NCBI GenBank assembly: GCA_023251535.1
Contig: JAHEYP010000003.1
Location: 1-64,000 of the forward strand
Length of the DNA stretch: 64,000 bases
Direction of reading: 5' to 3'
DNA from: Bacteroidota bacterium
GTDB taxonomy: Bacteria > Bacteroidota > Bacteroidia > AKYH767-A > OLB10
Program-made: the position numbers and the translations under genes
The notes under the pieces: model-generated
The model's input: the letters and a program-made list of their open reading frames with translations, nothing else
Database searches by the model: none
Told to the model about the DNA's origin: nothing
In this document: one piece after another, positions 29,101 through 37,648 of the stretch
Layout: each line of letters opens with the position of its first letter
Position numbering within the stretch: position 1 is the first letter of the stretch

Positions 29101-29198
29101 ATCGTTCCATTTCCACAATCAAAACACGATTGCGCTGACGATAAATTGGTCGATAATACCAACACGATAACCCACAGAATTTCTTTTACTCGTAACAT
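26148..29198 (-). CDS. Large secreted glycine-rich protein with SprB-type repeats and T9SS type A domain
   Basis: The 1016-residue protein has a signal peptide (about 1-22) and a beta-helix-like glycine-rich region (about 60-290: GGAGYGSN, GGSGGGGAGGG). Three SprB-like repeats follow, of the form GGxxPYxYxWSNGxTTxxIxNIPSGTYTVTVTD. Two copies of a roughly 160-residue module (about 405-565 and 655-815) are inserted between repeats and share SVWYxxGxxxGYE and YSFYxY elements. A type A sorting domain (IPNPSSDHIAI, then GMYTVIL) ends it. It is probably a surface-attached or released adhesin-like protein. The exact role is unknown. Confidence 0.88.
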   Translation of the reverse strand: MLRVKEILWVIVLVLSTNLSSAQSCFDCGNGTMGDFHAVGNGVIQGGEYDYNSFIIDEGVTLKVTGTKPLIIRVKNNVVINGTLDASGSNGQNAVPALKGGIGGIAVAGGFDGADGVFSSTITIPGNNGFGPGSGISSSNLYGGGGAGYGSNGLPLSTGGNAYGDSTLSQYIGGSGGASGSAANNGGSGGGGAGGGIIVIQSCKDILIGFNGKILSNGGNGGSDGNSNCSGGGGGSGGCIRISGSGVQHYGLISVIGGTGGSTSTNNNFSSGGQGSYGRIRIDFIDGQIQGQVLPYNGYSAKPFITRIWRALDPKCYNTATGFIKTRVNGGKSPYTYLWSNGSTTNFIDNIPSGTYTVTVTDGNGCVQHDEATINEPSQIIPQILTRKPDCEGGNNGSIFVTATGGKPWPVQKSLTTTLFGTTESKGIMFDVGVSEQIQVTKLAVSLLNKSTNHISVWYKNGSYGGYEFDPNSWTHLGAYTITGQGPDTPSVISLINPLDLGEGNYSFYLYNSDASFNCVSSNVLGSVFVFDHSLTIYEGIGRDSSSTGAFNAAMQNPISFAGRISYEVVNPTGKNYNYNWATTNVQEITNLSAGSYPVKITDALGCEVYKSIELKDPDPVILNTPILSEPSCNGMKNGVVSINATGGNLAKSISTGFSNSAKAKGLMFSIKAKQNINLNKLIFTVADTTSIEIYYRQGLFSGYENNAAAWTSLGTYVVNPVNREMPSEITLTTTLALSTGMYSFYVYDGSGQIKYSVVANPTTTVATTPHAEMISGIAMNNGISNFGLSPVSLAKYCGDINYTINGGAYSYNWWNGNTSTTLSNLGAGEYPIEVTDIDGCIHPDTITLHEPVPITTTHNITSEIDKSNNGSASVNPTGGNAPYYIYWSPIGVTGNSIQNVPAGTYDVLIADAKGCILHDSISINREITPPKPKGHLLIIPNPSSDHIAIGEEVKGMESCILRIFDATGRLIKEENTEVSKLMNRGLYLGHLSDGMYTVILQDDDQVFDAKVTIIK

Positions 29199-29205
29199 GT
29201 CTAAA

Positions 29206-29234
29206 TAAAGTTAACAGTATCATTCTTACGCAAA
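29206..29234 (-). promoter_or_regulatory. Candidate Bacteroidota promoter of the SprB-repeat protein gene
   Basis: Read leftward: TTTG (29234-29231), a 17-base spacer, then TAACTTTA (29213-29206), a 7/8 match to TAnnTTTG, seven bases before the ATG. Spacing fits the known Bacteroidota consensus. The remaining bases up to 29452 are AT-rich with no gene seen. Confidence 0.5.
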
Positions 29235-29452
29235 GCATGCCGTTTTGTTAGTTTTTAACAGCCTGTTGTAAGGAATTTGTAAAATAGTTTAAAAGCAAGG
29301 AACTTTACTTGACTTGATTATCGATTAGTTGTTGTTATTCAAATAGATACGCGATATTAGGAATGTGTAAATTACCTACCGTTTAACGTATGATAACGTT
29401 AGTTTTGACGCATTGTTTCGTGCCCCAAAAATGTTGATAATATGGTTTCTTT

Positions 29453-30925
29453 TTATGCAAATGCCATGTAGCATATCAACGTAATCAAAACAATTCCCGT
29501 AAGGTTAGCAACAAATCCTGCTACTGCCATTTCTTTCGTTTTAATATGTCCACTTGAAAATACGATGGTATTTCCGGCCGTTGCTATTGGCATCATAAAT
29601 CCTAATGAAGCAGCAAGTGTTGCTGGAATCATTAATAATAGGGGAGGAAGATGCATTGCTTGTTGTAAAGAAACTAGTATTGGTAATACCAATTGGATGC
29701 TGGCAACATTCGACGCGAATTCGCTAATAACGGTGACTAAAACGCATACCATTAAAATTATCCATATGGGATTCACTCCTTGTAATATTTGTAGTTGAGC
29801 TGCTAAGTAATTGCTGAGTCCGCTATCTTCAAATCCTTTTGCTAATGCGAATCCACTTCCAAATAGTAAAATGATATCATAAGGAAGTTTAGATGTTTCT
29901 TTCCACTCCAGTAATTTTTTGCCGGGCATCGTTTTAGAAGGAATGATGAATAACAATATTGCCATGAAAATCGCGATAGTGCTGTCTTGTATTTGTGATG
30001 CATTACTGAATAATTTGCTCCATCCTTTAATGGTGAAAGTTCCTAAAGGAATATCGGCTCGTGTAAACCATAATACAGCAGTAAGAATGAAAATTAGTCC
30101 TACTCGTTTTTCATCGGGCGAGATTTTCCCAAGATTTTTATAACCTTCTTTAAATACTCCTACTTCAAAAACTCCTTGTAATTCTTTTTTAGGAATTCTA
30201 CTTCGAAGTGTCATCCAAGTAGCAAGAAAGAGTAATGCAGAAACAGGAAATCCGATTTTAAACCAACTCAGAAATGTTAAGTCGCCAGCTGTTGGATAGG
30301 CATCCATGTATGCTCTGTAGAAGATCATATTGGTGGGTGTTCCTACCAAAGTCGCCATTCCTCCAATTGTAGCAGCGTAAGCTAACCCGATCATCAATGC
30401 CGAAGCTAATTTTCGATGATGTGTTTTATTGTCGATATGATGATCGATTTGATAAATAACGGCAAGCACAGCCGAAAGTAACATCATTACAGTAGCGGTA
30501 TTTGATATCCACATTGAAATAATCCATGCCGTTAGCATTACTCCGAGTAATAACATTGATGCATTTCTACCTGTTACTGATAATATTTTCAGCGCAATTC
30601 GTTTGTGTAAACCCCAATGTTCTATCGCAAAAGCTAAAAAGAATCCTCCAATAAATAAGAATAATACGGGATCCATATATTGAGCAGCAACAACTTTTAT
30701 ATCACTTATTCCGCAGATGGGTAGTATTACAAATGGAATCAATGATGTCACTGCAATATGAATAACTTCAGTTAACCACCAAAGTGCAATCCAAATTGTT
30801 ATTCCTGCCATCAGCATCAAATGAGGGTGAGCTGCATCAGGTGATGGAAGTGATCCTAGTAAAATGGCTAGTAGCGGTCCCGATATTAGGGCAATAGTAC
30901 TTAATAGATTTTTTTGTTGGGGCAT
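29453..30925 (-). CDS. SLC13/DASS-family anion:sodium symporter
   Basis: The 490-residue membrane protein has about 11-13 hydrophobic segments. Two pseudo-repeated signature loops are present: SNTATVMML in the first half and SNVASIQLVLP in the second, where the usual SNT reads SNV. Motifs GxPTNMIFY and MPIATAGNTIVF also fit SLC13. The family imports di- and tricarboxylates or sulfate, usually with sodium. The substrate is not assignable. It is divergent from the YciO-like gene. Confidence 0.88.
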   Translation of the reverse strand: MPQQKNLLSTIALISGPLLAILLGSLPSPDAAHPHLMLMAGITIWIALWWLTEVIHIAVTSLIPFVILPICGISDIKVVAAQYMDPVLFLFIGGFFLAFAIEHWGLHKRIALKILSVTGRNASMLLLGVMLTAWIISMWISNTATVMMLLSAVLAVIYQIDHHIDNKTHHRKLASALMIGLAYAATIGGMATLVGTPTNMIFYRAYMDAYPTAGDLTFLSWFKIGFPVSALLFLATWMTLRSRIPKKELQGVFEVGVFKEGYKNLGKISPDEKRVGLIFILTAVLWFTRADIPLGTFTIKGWSKLFSNASQIQDSTIAIFMAILLFIIPSKTMPGKKLLEWKETSKLPYDIILLFGSGFALAKGFEDSGLSNYLAAQLQILQGVNPIWIILMVCVLVTVISEFASNVASIQLVLPILVSLQQAMHLPPLLLMIPATLAASLGFMMPIATAGNTIVFSSGHIKTKEMAVAGFVANLTGIVLITLICYMAFA

Positions 30926-31033
30926 AAAACGTTGCAGGTTCTCAACTGTAAATGTAAATAAAAAACGAAGGTGACATTTATCGCCTCTAATGAAAGTCGC
31001 TTGTTTTTGTTAGTAGTTGTTGTTTTCAAATCG

Positions 31034-31041
31034 TAACTTTG
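31034..31041 (+). promoter_or_regulatory. Candidate -7 box abutting the YciO-like start codon
   Basis: TAACTTTG, an exact TAnnTTTG match, is followed by CAGC and the ATG at 31046. A TTTG lies 24 bases upstream, one base outside the usual spacing range. Confidence 0.38.
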
Positions 31042-31045
31042 CAGC

Positions 31046-31666
31046 ATGCTCGTTAATATTAATTCACAGAATCCAGATGCTCGTAAAATTGCACAGGCTG
31101 TCGACGTTTTGTCGAAGGGTGGAGTAATTATTATTCCTACTGATACAATTTATGCGTTAGCATGTGATTTGTACCATTATAAAGCATTTGAGAAGATTTG
31201 CCGCATGAAGGATGTCCGTCCCGATAAAGCCAATTTTTCTTTATTGTGTAGTGATTTAAGTAATATATCGCTTTTTACTCGTCCTTTCGATCGATCAATT
31301 TACAAGTTATTGAATCGTGCTTTGCCCGGTCCATATACTTTTATCCTTGATGCTTCGAGTGAAGTTCCTTCGGTTTTTAGGAGCAGAAAGAAGACGATAG
31401 GGTTAAGGATTCCGAATAATAAAATTGTGCTCGACTTAATCGATAAGCTAGGTCATCCGTTGGTGGTGACATCCATTCATGATATCGACGAAATCAAAGG
31501 TTATCCTACCGATCCTGAAGAAATTGATGAGATCTACGGAAATCAGGTGGAATTGGTGATTGATGGTGGAGCGGGAAAAATTAAAGCTAGTACTGTAATT
31601 GATTGTACCGGCGGGACTCCAGTTATTACTCGTGAAGGCGCTGGTGATCCCGATATCTTGAATTAG
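31046..31666 (+). CDS. YrdC/Sua5-family protein, YciO subgroup
   Basis: The 206 residues span one YrdC domain: VIIIPTDTIYALACD, ANFSLLCSDLSNISL, LPGPYTFIL, KKTIGLRIP, and the STVIDCTGGTPVITREGAGD end. The order and the NFSLLCSDLS loop resemble E. coli YciO more than TsaC. Sua5/TsaC makes threonylcarbamoyl-AMP for tRNA t6A37, and the activity of YciO-type members is less certain. It converges with nnr with four bases between the stop codons. Confidence 0.88.
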   Translation: MLVNINSQNPDARKIAQAVDVLSKGGVIIIPTDTIYALACDLYHYKAFEKICRMKDVRPDKANFSLLCSDLSNISLFTRPFDRSIYKLLNRALPGPYTFILDASSEVPSVFRSRKKTIGLRIPNNKIVLDLIDKLGHPLVVTSIHDIDEIKGYPTDPEEIDEIYGNQVELVIDGGAGKIKASTVIDCTGGTPVITREGAGDPDILN

Positions 31667-31670
31667 GAAA

Positions 31671-33149
31671 TTACAAGTGATCAATAATGTCACTTGCTAT
31701 CATCGCACTTTCTGTTCTTGCCATTGCCGCTTTGTCGCCGGCTTTACCATGTAAATACATTCCTATTAATGCAGCTGCTCCGGGACTATATCCTTGAGCT
31801 AATAATCCTGTAATAATTCCCGTCAGTGCGTCTCCCGAGCCTGCTGTTGCCATTCCGCTGTTTCCTGAAGAGTTGTAGTAGATAGTTCCATCGGGACAAG
31901 CCAATGCGCTGTATTGGCCTTTCAGGATAATGAATACATTGTATTTTTTCGAGAAGTCGCTTAGTGATTTTATTCTTTCAAAAGGATCACCAATATTCCC
32001 AGCTAATCGAGCAAATTCTCCTGGGTGCGGAGTTAAGATACTGCCTTTTGGAAGAAAGGATAACCATGTTGGGTTTTCTGCCAATATATTGATCGCATCT
32101 GCATCTAAAACAATTGGGCTTTTACTTTCTTGAATTATTTGCTTTACTACTGTTGCTGTAGCATGATCGGTGCCTATTCCAGGTCCAATGCCAATTGCAT
32201 CGTATTTGTCTGATATTTTAAATGATGTAATATGTGTTTCACTTTGATCTTTTTCTACCATTACTTCAGGATTGCTGCATTGCAATGGAAGTAAACAAGC
32301 AGCGGGCGAATGAACAGTAACCATTCCAGCACCACTTCTTAAAATTGCTCTTGAAGATAGAATTGCTGCTCCTGCTTTTCCCTCACTTCCTGCTAACAGG
32401 TAGGCATGTCCGAAAGTTCCTTTATGGCCATTGGCAGGTCTTGGTTTTATTAATGATGTAATATCTCTTTCTTCAACGAAAAATCTTGATGATTTTAATG
32501 TTTGTTCGTGCTCAACACTTAGTCCTATATCAGCAATAAAAACATTTCCTGTTATTGATGAAAATTCTGGATACAGGAAACTTTCTTTCATGCTATGGAA
32601 AGTCAATGTTGCCGAAGCATGAATTACATTGCTTAGATCAGTAGTTGCTTTGTCGATAAATAACCCTGATGGTACATCAATTGATACTCTTCTTGCTGCT
32701 TGCTTGTTGAGATGTTTTATTAGTGATGCAGAAATTCCTTCGGCAATTCTGTTCAGTCCAGTTCCAAACAATGCATCAACTATAATTGATTGTTGTTCAC
32801 ATTTAGGAAATTGTTCTGTCGAAGTTAGTAGAACAGTTTCTGTTCCGGGTAAGTTTTTCCAGCGTTCTAAATTCGTTTTGAAGTCGCTGCTTCCTTCCTC
32901 GTTCAGTATGTAAACCTTGCACGTTTTTCCTGCATGATACAATTGTCGAGCTATTGCTAGTCCGTCACCACCATTATTCCCATTACCACAAAATACCTGA
33001 AATATATTTCCTGCTGCTGAATTATTCAAAAGGAATTCACTGCATCGTGCTGCGGCACGCTCCATTAGATCTATCGATGATACAGGTTCGTGTTCGATGG
33101 TGTAGTTGTCGAGTTCACGTTGTTGTTCTGCTGATAGTATCTTAAGCAT
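31671..33149 (-). CDS. nnr: Bifunctional NAD(P)HX epimerase/dehydratase
   Basis: The 492-residue protein fuses an N-terminal YjeF_N epimerase (about 1-215, with the FCGNGNNGGDGLAIARQL nucleotide loop and VDALFGTGL) to a C-terminal ADP-dependent dehydratase of the ribokinase type (about 220-490: GHKGTFGHAYLLAGS, GIGPGIGTD, LTPHPGEFARL, TAGSGDALTGI). It repairs hydrated NADH and NADPH. The start lies two bases after the stop of the MBL-fold gene, so the genes are co-transcribed. Confidence 0.95.
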   Translation of the reverse strand: MLKILSAEQQRELDNYTIEHEPVSSIDLMERAAARCSEFLLNNSAAGNIFQVFCGNGNNGGDGLAIARQLYHAGKTCKVYILNEEGSSDFKTNLERWKNLPGTETVLLTSTEQFPKCEQQSIIVDALFGTGLNRIAEGISASLIKHLNKQAARRVSIDVPSGLFIDKATTDLSNVIHASATLTFHSMKESFLYPEFSSITGNVFIADIGLSVEHEQTLKSSRFFVEERDITSLIKPRPANGHKGTFGHAYLLAGSEGKAGAAILSSRAILRSGAGMVTVHSPAACLLPLQCSNPEVMVEKDQSETHITSFKISDKYDAIGIGPGIGTDHATATVVKQIIQESKSPIVLDADAINILAENPTWLSFLPKGSILTPHPGEFARLAGNIGDPFERIKSLSDFSKKYNVFIILKGQYSALACPDGTIYYNSSGNSGMATAGSGDALTGIITGLLAQGYSPGAAALIGMYLHGKAGDKAAMARTESAMIASDIIDHL

Positions 33150-33151
33150 AA

Positions 33152-34093
33152 TTAAAGTTCACTAATTTGAATTGGAGAGTTTTTGTAATGCTCAATTATG
33201 GCTTCACTTTCGCCGTGAATAGTATATACTTCTTTAGCTTCGCTATCAGCAATGGTTAATAGTAATTCATTCCAGTCGGCATGATCACTGATGGGAAGAA
33301 CAATATCCATTCCTGCTTGTAATCGATCCCAGCCTGAAGCCATTCCTCTTAAGAAATTAGTTCCTGGCATGTATGATTGTAAAACACTTGGAGGGATAAT
33401 GTAAACACATCCGGTAGCTTTTTTGAATATCTGTCGGTGGTAAACACTCCATTCTCCTAAACTAAATCCCGACTCTTCATAGATCTTGTGATATCTCGAA
33501 ATTTTAGGATGAACCATTACTTTCATTTCAGGTAAAAGCTGATTGATCAGATGTGTTAATCGCTGTGCCTTGCCTAAGCTATAAGCCCCAATTACATAAT
33601 TGATGTTTTTGTTATTGCCTAGTACAAGAATAGATTCGCCTGCCGGCGGATGTTCTTTTCCTTTTTGTGCGAAAGTTGTTTCGGTGATTAATACGTCTGA
33701 CTTTATCACTTGAAACGCCTCACAGGTAGGATCTTGCTGTCGTTTAAAATCTCCGGTGTAATTATGACGCTTTCCGTTTCTATCCCATATTACTTGAGCA
33801 GATCCGAGCATATGTCCCGCAGGAACGAACATAAATGGCACACCATCTACTTCAAATGTTTCGTTGTAGTCGGGTGTGATCACCAATCCTGCAAATTGAC
33901 GAAATCTAGCTCTTAATAAGCGCGCTGTATTTTTTGTGCAATATACTTTAGCATGTCCCGGAACCGCATGATCTCCATGAGCGTGACTTATGACTGCCGT
34001 ACGTACAGGTTCCAAAGGGTCGATCCATATTTCAGAATCTGGTAAAAGGTAACCTTGTCCTGTAGCTATTAATGGTTTGTTATTTTCTACCAT
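33152..34093 (-). CDS. MBL-fold DNA exonuclease-like protein
   Basis: The 313-residue protein has the metallo-beta-lactamase motif SHAHGDHAVPGH near residue 38, a GHMLGSAQVIW loop, YTGDFKRQ, and a C-terminal SDHADWNELL motif as in CPSF/Artemis-like enzymes. The family includes ligase-associated DNA exonucleases, but no ligase gene is next to it here. I use the ATG at 34093 (MVENNKPLIATGQG). The ORF could open nine codons earlier inside coaE. It overlaps the end of coaE by 14 bases. Confidence 0.85.
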   Translation of the reverse strand: MVENNKPLIATGQGYLLPDSEIWIDPLEPVRTAVISHAHGDHAVPGHAKVYCTKNTARLLRARFRQFAGLVITPDYNETFEVDGVPFMFVPAGHMLGSAQVIWDRNGKRHNYTGDFKRQQDPTCEAFQVIKSDVLITETTFAQKGKEHPPAGESILVLGNNKNINYVIGAYSLGKAQRLTHLINQLLPEMKVMVHPKISRYHKIYEESGFSLGEWSVYHRQIFKKATGCVYIIPPSVLQSYMPGTNFLRGMASGWDRLQAGMDIVLPISDHADWNELLLTIADSEAKEVYTIHGESEAIIEHYKNSPIQISEL

Positions 34094-34670
34094 AAGATAA
34101 AAGTTGCTGATGTATCGCAAGCACCTGAGGTATTACAGGATGCGTATCATCATTTTCAATAATAAAATTAGCTCTCGCTCTGAGTTCTTCTGCTAGCCAT
34201 TGTTGATGAATGATGGCCTTGATTTCATTCTCTGTGCGACGGTCTCTTTCTTTAATTCTTTCAATACGTAAATTTTCAGGAGCATCTACCATGATTACTG
34301 CATCCAAATCTACATGGGTTCCTGATTCATATAAAATTGCTGCTTCCCTAATTGTATAAGGAGCTTTTTGTTTATGTTGCCATTCCTGATAATCGGTTCC
34401 TACCGAAGGATGTACTAAGTTATTTAATTTTTGCAATAGTTCTGGTTGATGGAACACAATTGCTGCTAATTTCTTTCTGTCGAATGCTCCTTCGTTAGGG
34501 AATATGTCTTCTCCAAATAAGTTCTGTAGGTTAATACGAAGCACAGGATTCGTATTCATTAGTCGTTTGGCCGCATCGTCTGCATTATAAACGGGAATTC
34601 CCAGCGACTTAAATATTCTTGTCACTATACTCTTTCCTGATCCTATACCGCCTGTAATGCCTACTTTCAT
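34080..34670 (-). CDS. coaE: Dephospho-CoA kinase
   Basis: The 196-residue protein begins MKVGITGGIGSGKSIVTRIF, a perfect P-loop. It then has the CoA-binding region (VYNADDAAKRLM), LVHPSVGTDY and the LID-like RIERIKERDRRTENEI. It phosphorylates dephospho-CoA, the last step of coenzyme A synthesis. It lies four bases after the YbbR gene, an arrangement that recurs in Bacteroidota. Confidence 0.96.
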   Translation of the reverse strand: MKVGITGGIGSGKSIVTRIFKSLGIPVYNADDAAKRLMNTNPVLRINLQNLFGEDIFPNEGAFDRKKLAAIVFHQPELLQKLNNLVHPSVGTDYQEWQHKQKAPYTIREAAILYESGTHVDLDAVIMVDAPENLRIERIKERDRRTENEIKAIIHQQWLAEELRARANFIIENDDTHPVIPQVLAIHQQLLSYGRK

Positions 34671-34674
34671 GAGC

Positions 34675-35625
34675 TTAAGGATTTTGATGGAAATAGTCGA
34701 CTACAGCGGGAGTCCATTTTAATTGATCGGCCCAGAAAGGCTTTTCTGTGACGCGAACGATTGCTTTTGACGTGCCATTTTTGTTTAGCTGAGCATCAAC
34801 TTTAAACATTGAAGCACTTGTTTCTTCGAAACGGCTAATAGGTACTCGGCAACTTATAGAAACTAACGAAGGGATGAATTTGAGATATCTGTCGCTTTGT
34901 TGGGAGTTAACAGCAACATTCAATTTTATTTCTGTGCCAATTTCAACAGGGACATACACCCAAATTTTCGTTTGTTCGGGCACTAAGTTTGAATTGTCGG
35001 AAATATCTGGCAATGTACTTCTGAATACTGGACGATCGGCGTTCGCTTGTTCTATTGGTAATGTTTTTATTGCAGTTAGCGAATTGCTAATAGGAGAAGA
35101 AGATGATATTAAAATACTATCGGGATAAGTAACTGCAGGGCCCGACTGCATAAACATTTTTTTGTAGGATATTGAATAAGTTGGAATCAAAGCAACCTTT
35201 TTCGTATAGGCCATACCGTTAGGAAGGGTAATGTATTCGGGATTTACATTTTCGACAGTTATTTTATTTCCGAAAGGTTTCAGCAGGCTTTCAACGGCTT
35301 TCAATACGCTGATCTTTCCTTTGTTTTTTGTACTGCTGTTAATGATAAGCTCCTCATCAGATTTGAAAAGGAGAAAATCGGCGAGGTCAAACCCTCTTCC
35401 TTTTAGCTGTACCGTAGCAACGATGTCGGCTTTGCCCGCATCTTCCTTAAAAGCTAAAGGGACGTTCAATCGAATGCGAATACCTGTTTCGGCGACATGT
35501 TCCTTATTAAGCGTGTTTACTACCCAGATGCCTGAGGCAACGAAAAAGCAAAGCACGAACGAAACAATTTTCGCGTTCGATGTAAGGGAATCAATACTTA
35601 AAAAAGAAGTTTTTTCTTTAGTCAC
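34675..35625 (-). CDS. YbbR-domain (CdaR-like) membrane-anchored protein
   Basis: The 316-residue protein has one N-terminal membrane helix (about 20-38) and an extracytoplasmic part with YbbR-type beta repeats (VPLAFKEDAG, VTVQLKGRGFDL-like strands, DSILISSSSPISNSL). In Firmicutes CdaR regulates di-adenylate cyclase. Here only the domain is recognised, and no cyclase gene is adjacent. The start codon is GTG. It heads the set YbbR–coaE–MBL–nnr after a terminator. Confidence 0.8.
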   Translation of the reverse strand: MTKEKTSFLSIDSLTSNAKIVSFVLCFFVASGIWVVNTLNKEHVAETGIRIRLNVPLAFKEDAGKADIVATVQLKGRGFDLADFLLFKSDEELIINSSTKNKGKISVLKAVESLLKPFGNKITVENVNPEYITLPNGMAYTKKVALIPTYSISYKKMFMQSGPAVTYPDSILISSSSPISNSLTAIKTLPIEQANADRPVFRSTLPDISDNSNLVPEQTKIWVYVPVEIGTEIKLNVAVNSQQSDRYLKFIPSLVSISCRVPISRFEETSASMFKVDAQLNKNGTSKAIVRVTEKPFWADQLKWTPAVVDYFHQNP

Positions 35626-35758
35626 TGTAAAGGGCTTTTTGCGAATGTAAACATTAATTATTGGTTGTTTATAAGGGATCGCAAAAATTACTCACAGTTT
35701 AAATTGTATAAAGTAGGGCAGGAGGGCATTAAGGTTAGGTATTAATAAAAATAAAAAA

Positions 35759-35776
35759 GGGAACCCTAAGGCTCCC
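35759..35776 (-). terminator. Intrinsic terminator after yajC
   Basis: GGGAACC and GGCTCCC arms with one A-C mismatch enclose CTAA. Read leftward a run of six T follows, and A-runs on the other side make it symmetric. It ends the nusB–DUF1573–yajC unit 24 bases past yajC. Confidence 0.75.
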
Positions 35777-35799
35777 TTTTTATGTCGTTTATAGACGAA

Positions 35800-36132
35800 T
35801 TATTTTTTTACTTCAGCGGTTACAGGCTCTTGGTATTGCTTTGTTACCTCTGCCGAAATTGCTGATTTTTCGATTTTTACCTTTACGTTATTATCGATTT
35901 CAAGGGTGAAAGTTTTGTCTTGAACTTCTATGATTTTACCATGAACACCTCCGATGGTAACTACTTTGTCGCCTTTTTTCAACGATTCTTTAAAGTCCTT
36001 TTCTAGTTTCGCCTTCTTAGTTTGAGGACGAATCATGAAAAAGTAAAATACAATCATGATAAGGGCAATAGGTATAATTTGTTGAAAGGCACTTCCTCCG
36101 CCTGCTTGTAATAAGATGTTTAAAGTTGTCAT
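35800..36132 (-). CDS. yajC: Preprotein translocase subunit YajC
   Basis: The 110-residue protein has one membrane helix (about 18-36, ending FFMIRPQTKK), then the conserved LKKGDKVVTIGGVHGKI segment. It is an accessory subunit of the SecDF-YajC complex at the inner membrane. It follows the DUF1573 lipoprotein gene by 36 bases and ends at a terminator. Confidence 0.95.
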   Translation of the reverse strand: MTTLNILLQAGGGSAFQQIIPIALIMIVFYFFMIRPQTKKAKLEKDFKESLKKGDKVVTIGGVHGKIIEVQDKTFTLEIDNNVKVKIEKSAISAEVTKQYQEPVTAEVKK

Positions 36133-36168
36133 TTGTTACTTTTTATATGTGTTTTGCTGGTTATTTGA

Positions 36169-36645
36169 TTATTTCACTACTTCTCCAGAGATCGTAAGGA
36201 CTTTGGTATTCGGGATTGTATTGGCCAATACTGTTACTGTTTTTGCTACTTGTCCGCTGATGCCAGTACTGTTAAATGTTACTTTAATAACACCTTCTCC
36301 TCCCGGAGCAATAGGATCTTTCGGGTATTCTGGTTGAGTGCATCCGCAAGAACCTTTGGCTTGAGTGATCAGCAATTCGCCTTGTCCGCTGTTTTTAAAG
36401 CGAAATTCGTGGGTTACTGATGCTCCTGTTCTCAATGTGCCAAAGTCGAAAGATGTTTCAGCAAACTCAAAGGCAGGCAACTTAGTGCTGTCGGTAGTTC
36501 CATTAGCGGTTGCAGGATTGTTTATTATCTCGGGATTGAGTTTTTGTTCTTCTGTTCCTGCAGAAGTATCGTTGTTGCTATTGTTGTTGCATGCAACAGT
36601 CATTAGTGCCGCGAAGGCACATAAAATAAGAGTGCTTTTTTTCAT
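36169..36645 (-). CDS. DUF1573 domain lipoprotein
   Basis: The 158-residue protein has a lipoprotein signal with lipobox MTVAC (Cys19), an Asn/Thr-rich linker, then a DUF1573 immunoglobulin-like domain (FDFGTLRTGASVTHEF, SCGCTQPEYPKDPIAPGGEG). The function of this domain is not established. The placement between nusB and yajC is a conserved Bacteroidota neighbourhood. Confidence 0.9.
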   Translation of the reverse strand: MKKSTLILCAFAALMTVACNNNSNNDTSAGTEEQKLNPEIINNPATANGTTDSTKLPAFEFAETSFDFGTLRTGASVTHEFRFKNSGQGELLITQAKGSCGCTQPEYPKDPIAPGGEGVIKVTFNSTGISGQVAKTVTVLANTIPNTKVLTISGEVVK

Positions 36646-36650
36646 GACGA

Positions 36651-37589
36651 TTATTCTAATAATCCACGACCGGATTTCACGATTTTTCCTTGCTCTTTTA
36701 ATTCGATTACAAGTTTATCAATGACTCCGTTAATAAAGGATTTGCTGTTTGGCGTGCTGTAATCTTTTGAGATATCGATGTATTCGTTGATGCTTACCTT
36801 AATAGGAATAGAACTTTGGTGCAAAATTTCGCATAGTGCCATCTTCATTAAGATGATGTCTACCATAGCAATCCTTTCTGCATCCCAGTTTTGGGTCTTT
36901 TCGCCGATAATTTGCGTAAAGTAAGCATCGTCTTTGATGGTTTGCTTCACTAATTCTCGCATGAATTTGATATCATCTTCTTCGTCCTTATACAAAGGAA
37001 GAAGCTTGAATTCACCTGTGTTTTTGCCACCATCAAGTGTCTTAGAGATCATCACTTCCATTAAATCGAGACTTTCTGCCCAATAGATAGTGCGCTCCTC
37101 CAATAAAGAAACAACGAATTCCTGACGCGTAAATACTTCTTGAAACATCCAATTGATTAATTCGATGTCTTGCTTCACCGATGTGCTTTCCGATGAACTG
37201 TAGGTTTTGTATTGGTCGGTCTGACGAATTTGGAAGAAGGCTTTCTTCACTACATCATGATCGGCTTGCCAAGAAATTTTATTGTCTTTAATTTGTTTCA
37301 GAAAATGCGATGACTTTTCGAGCCATGCAATAAATACATTTTCTTTTAAGAGGCGGTTAGCTGATTTTCTTTTACCAGTTACAGCACTGGCAGGTAGATC
37401 GGCATAGTACATTTCTTCTTGTTCTGCCATCTCTACAAACATCTGTAATACTAGTAAATACAGTTCGAAGATTTTTTTTGTGCCGTTCAATAATTCTTGT
37501 TCGGTGCGCACCATGTCCTTGGAATCCGATTGGTAATATGCGTAAAGGGCTTGCATTACCCGGATGCGAAGGTGTCTTCTGCTTAACAT
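36651..37589 (-). CDS. nusB: Transcription antitermination protein NusB (long Bacteroidota form)
   Basis: The 312-residue protein starts MLSRRHLRIRVMQALYAYYQ. The C-terminal 130 residues match NusB (DDAYFTQIIGEKTQNWD, AERIAMVDIILMKMALCEI, KVSINEYIDISKDYSTPNSKSFINGVIDKL). The middle insertion makes it about twice the E. coli length, normal in this phylum. NusB with NusE helps rRNA transcription and processing. It lies five bases before the DUF1573 gene. A 17-bp inverted repeat lies upstream. Confidence 0.94.
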   Translation of the reverse strand: MLSRRHLRIRVMQALYAYYQSDSKDMVRTEQELLNGTKKIFELYLLVLQMFVEMAEQEEMYYADLPASAVTGKRKSANRLLKENVFIAWLEKSSHFLKQIKDNKISWQADHDVVKKAFFQIRQTDQYKTYSSSESTSVKQDIELINWMFQEVFTRQEFVVSLLEERTIYWAESLDLMEVMISKTLDGGKNTGEFKLLPLYKDEEDDIKFMRELVKQTIKDDAYFTQIIGEKTQNWDAERIAMVDIILMKMALCEILHQSSIPIKVSINEYIDISKDYSTPNSKSFINGVIDKLVIELKEQGKIVKSGRGLLE

Positions 37590-37648
37590 TTTTTTCAGAA
37601 CTGATTTTAATATTGACGGAGAGATGAAAAACTTTATTTACTCACAAT

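Noticed and set aside
35231-35650. Rightward 139-codon frame opposite the YbbR gene
   Set aside because: It is a shadow of the leftward YbbR gene. Its sequence is low-complexity Ser/Leu/Phe with no domain.
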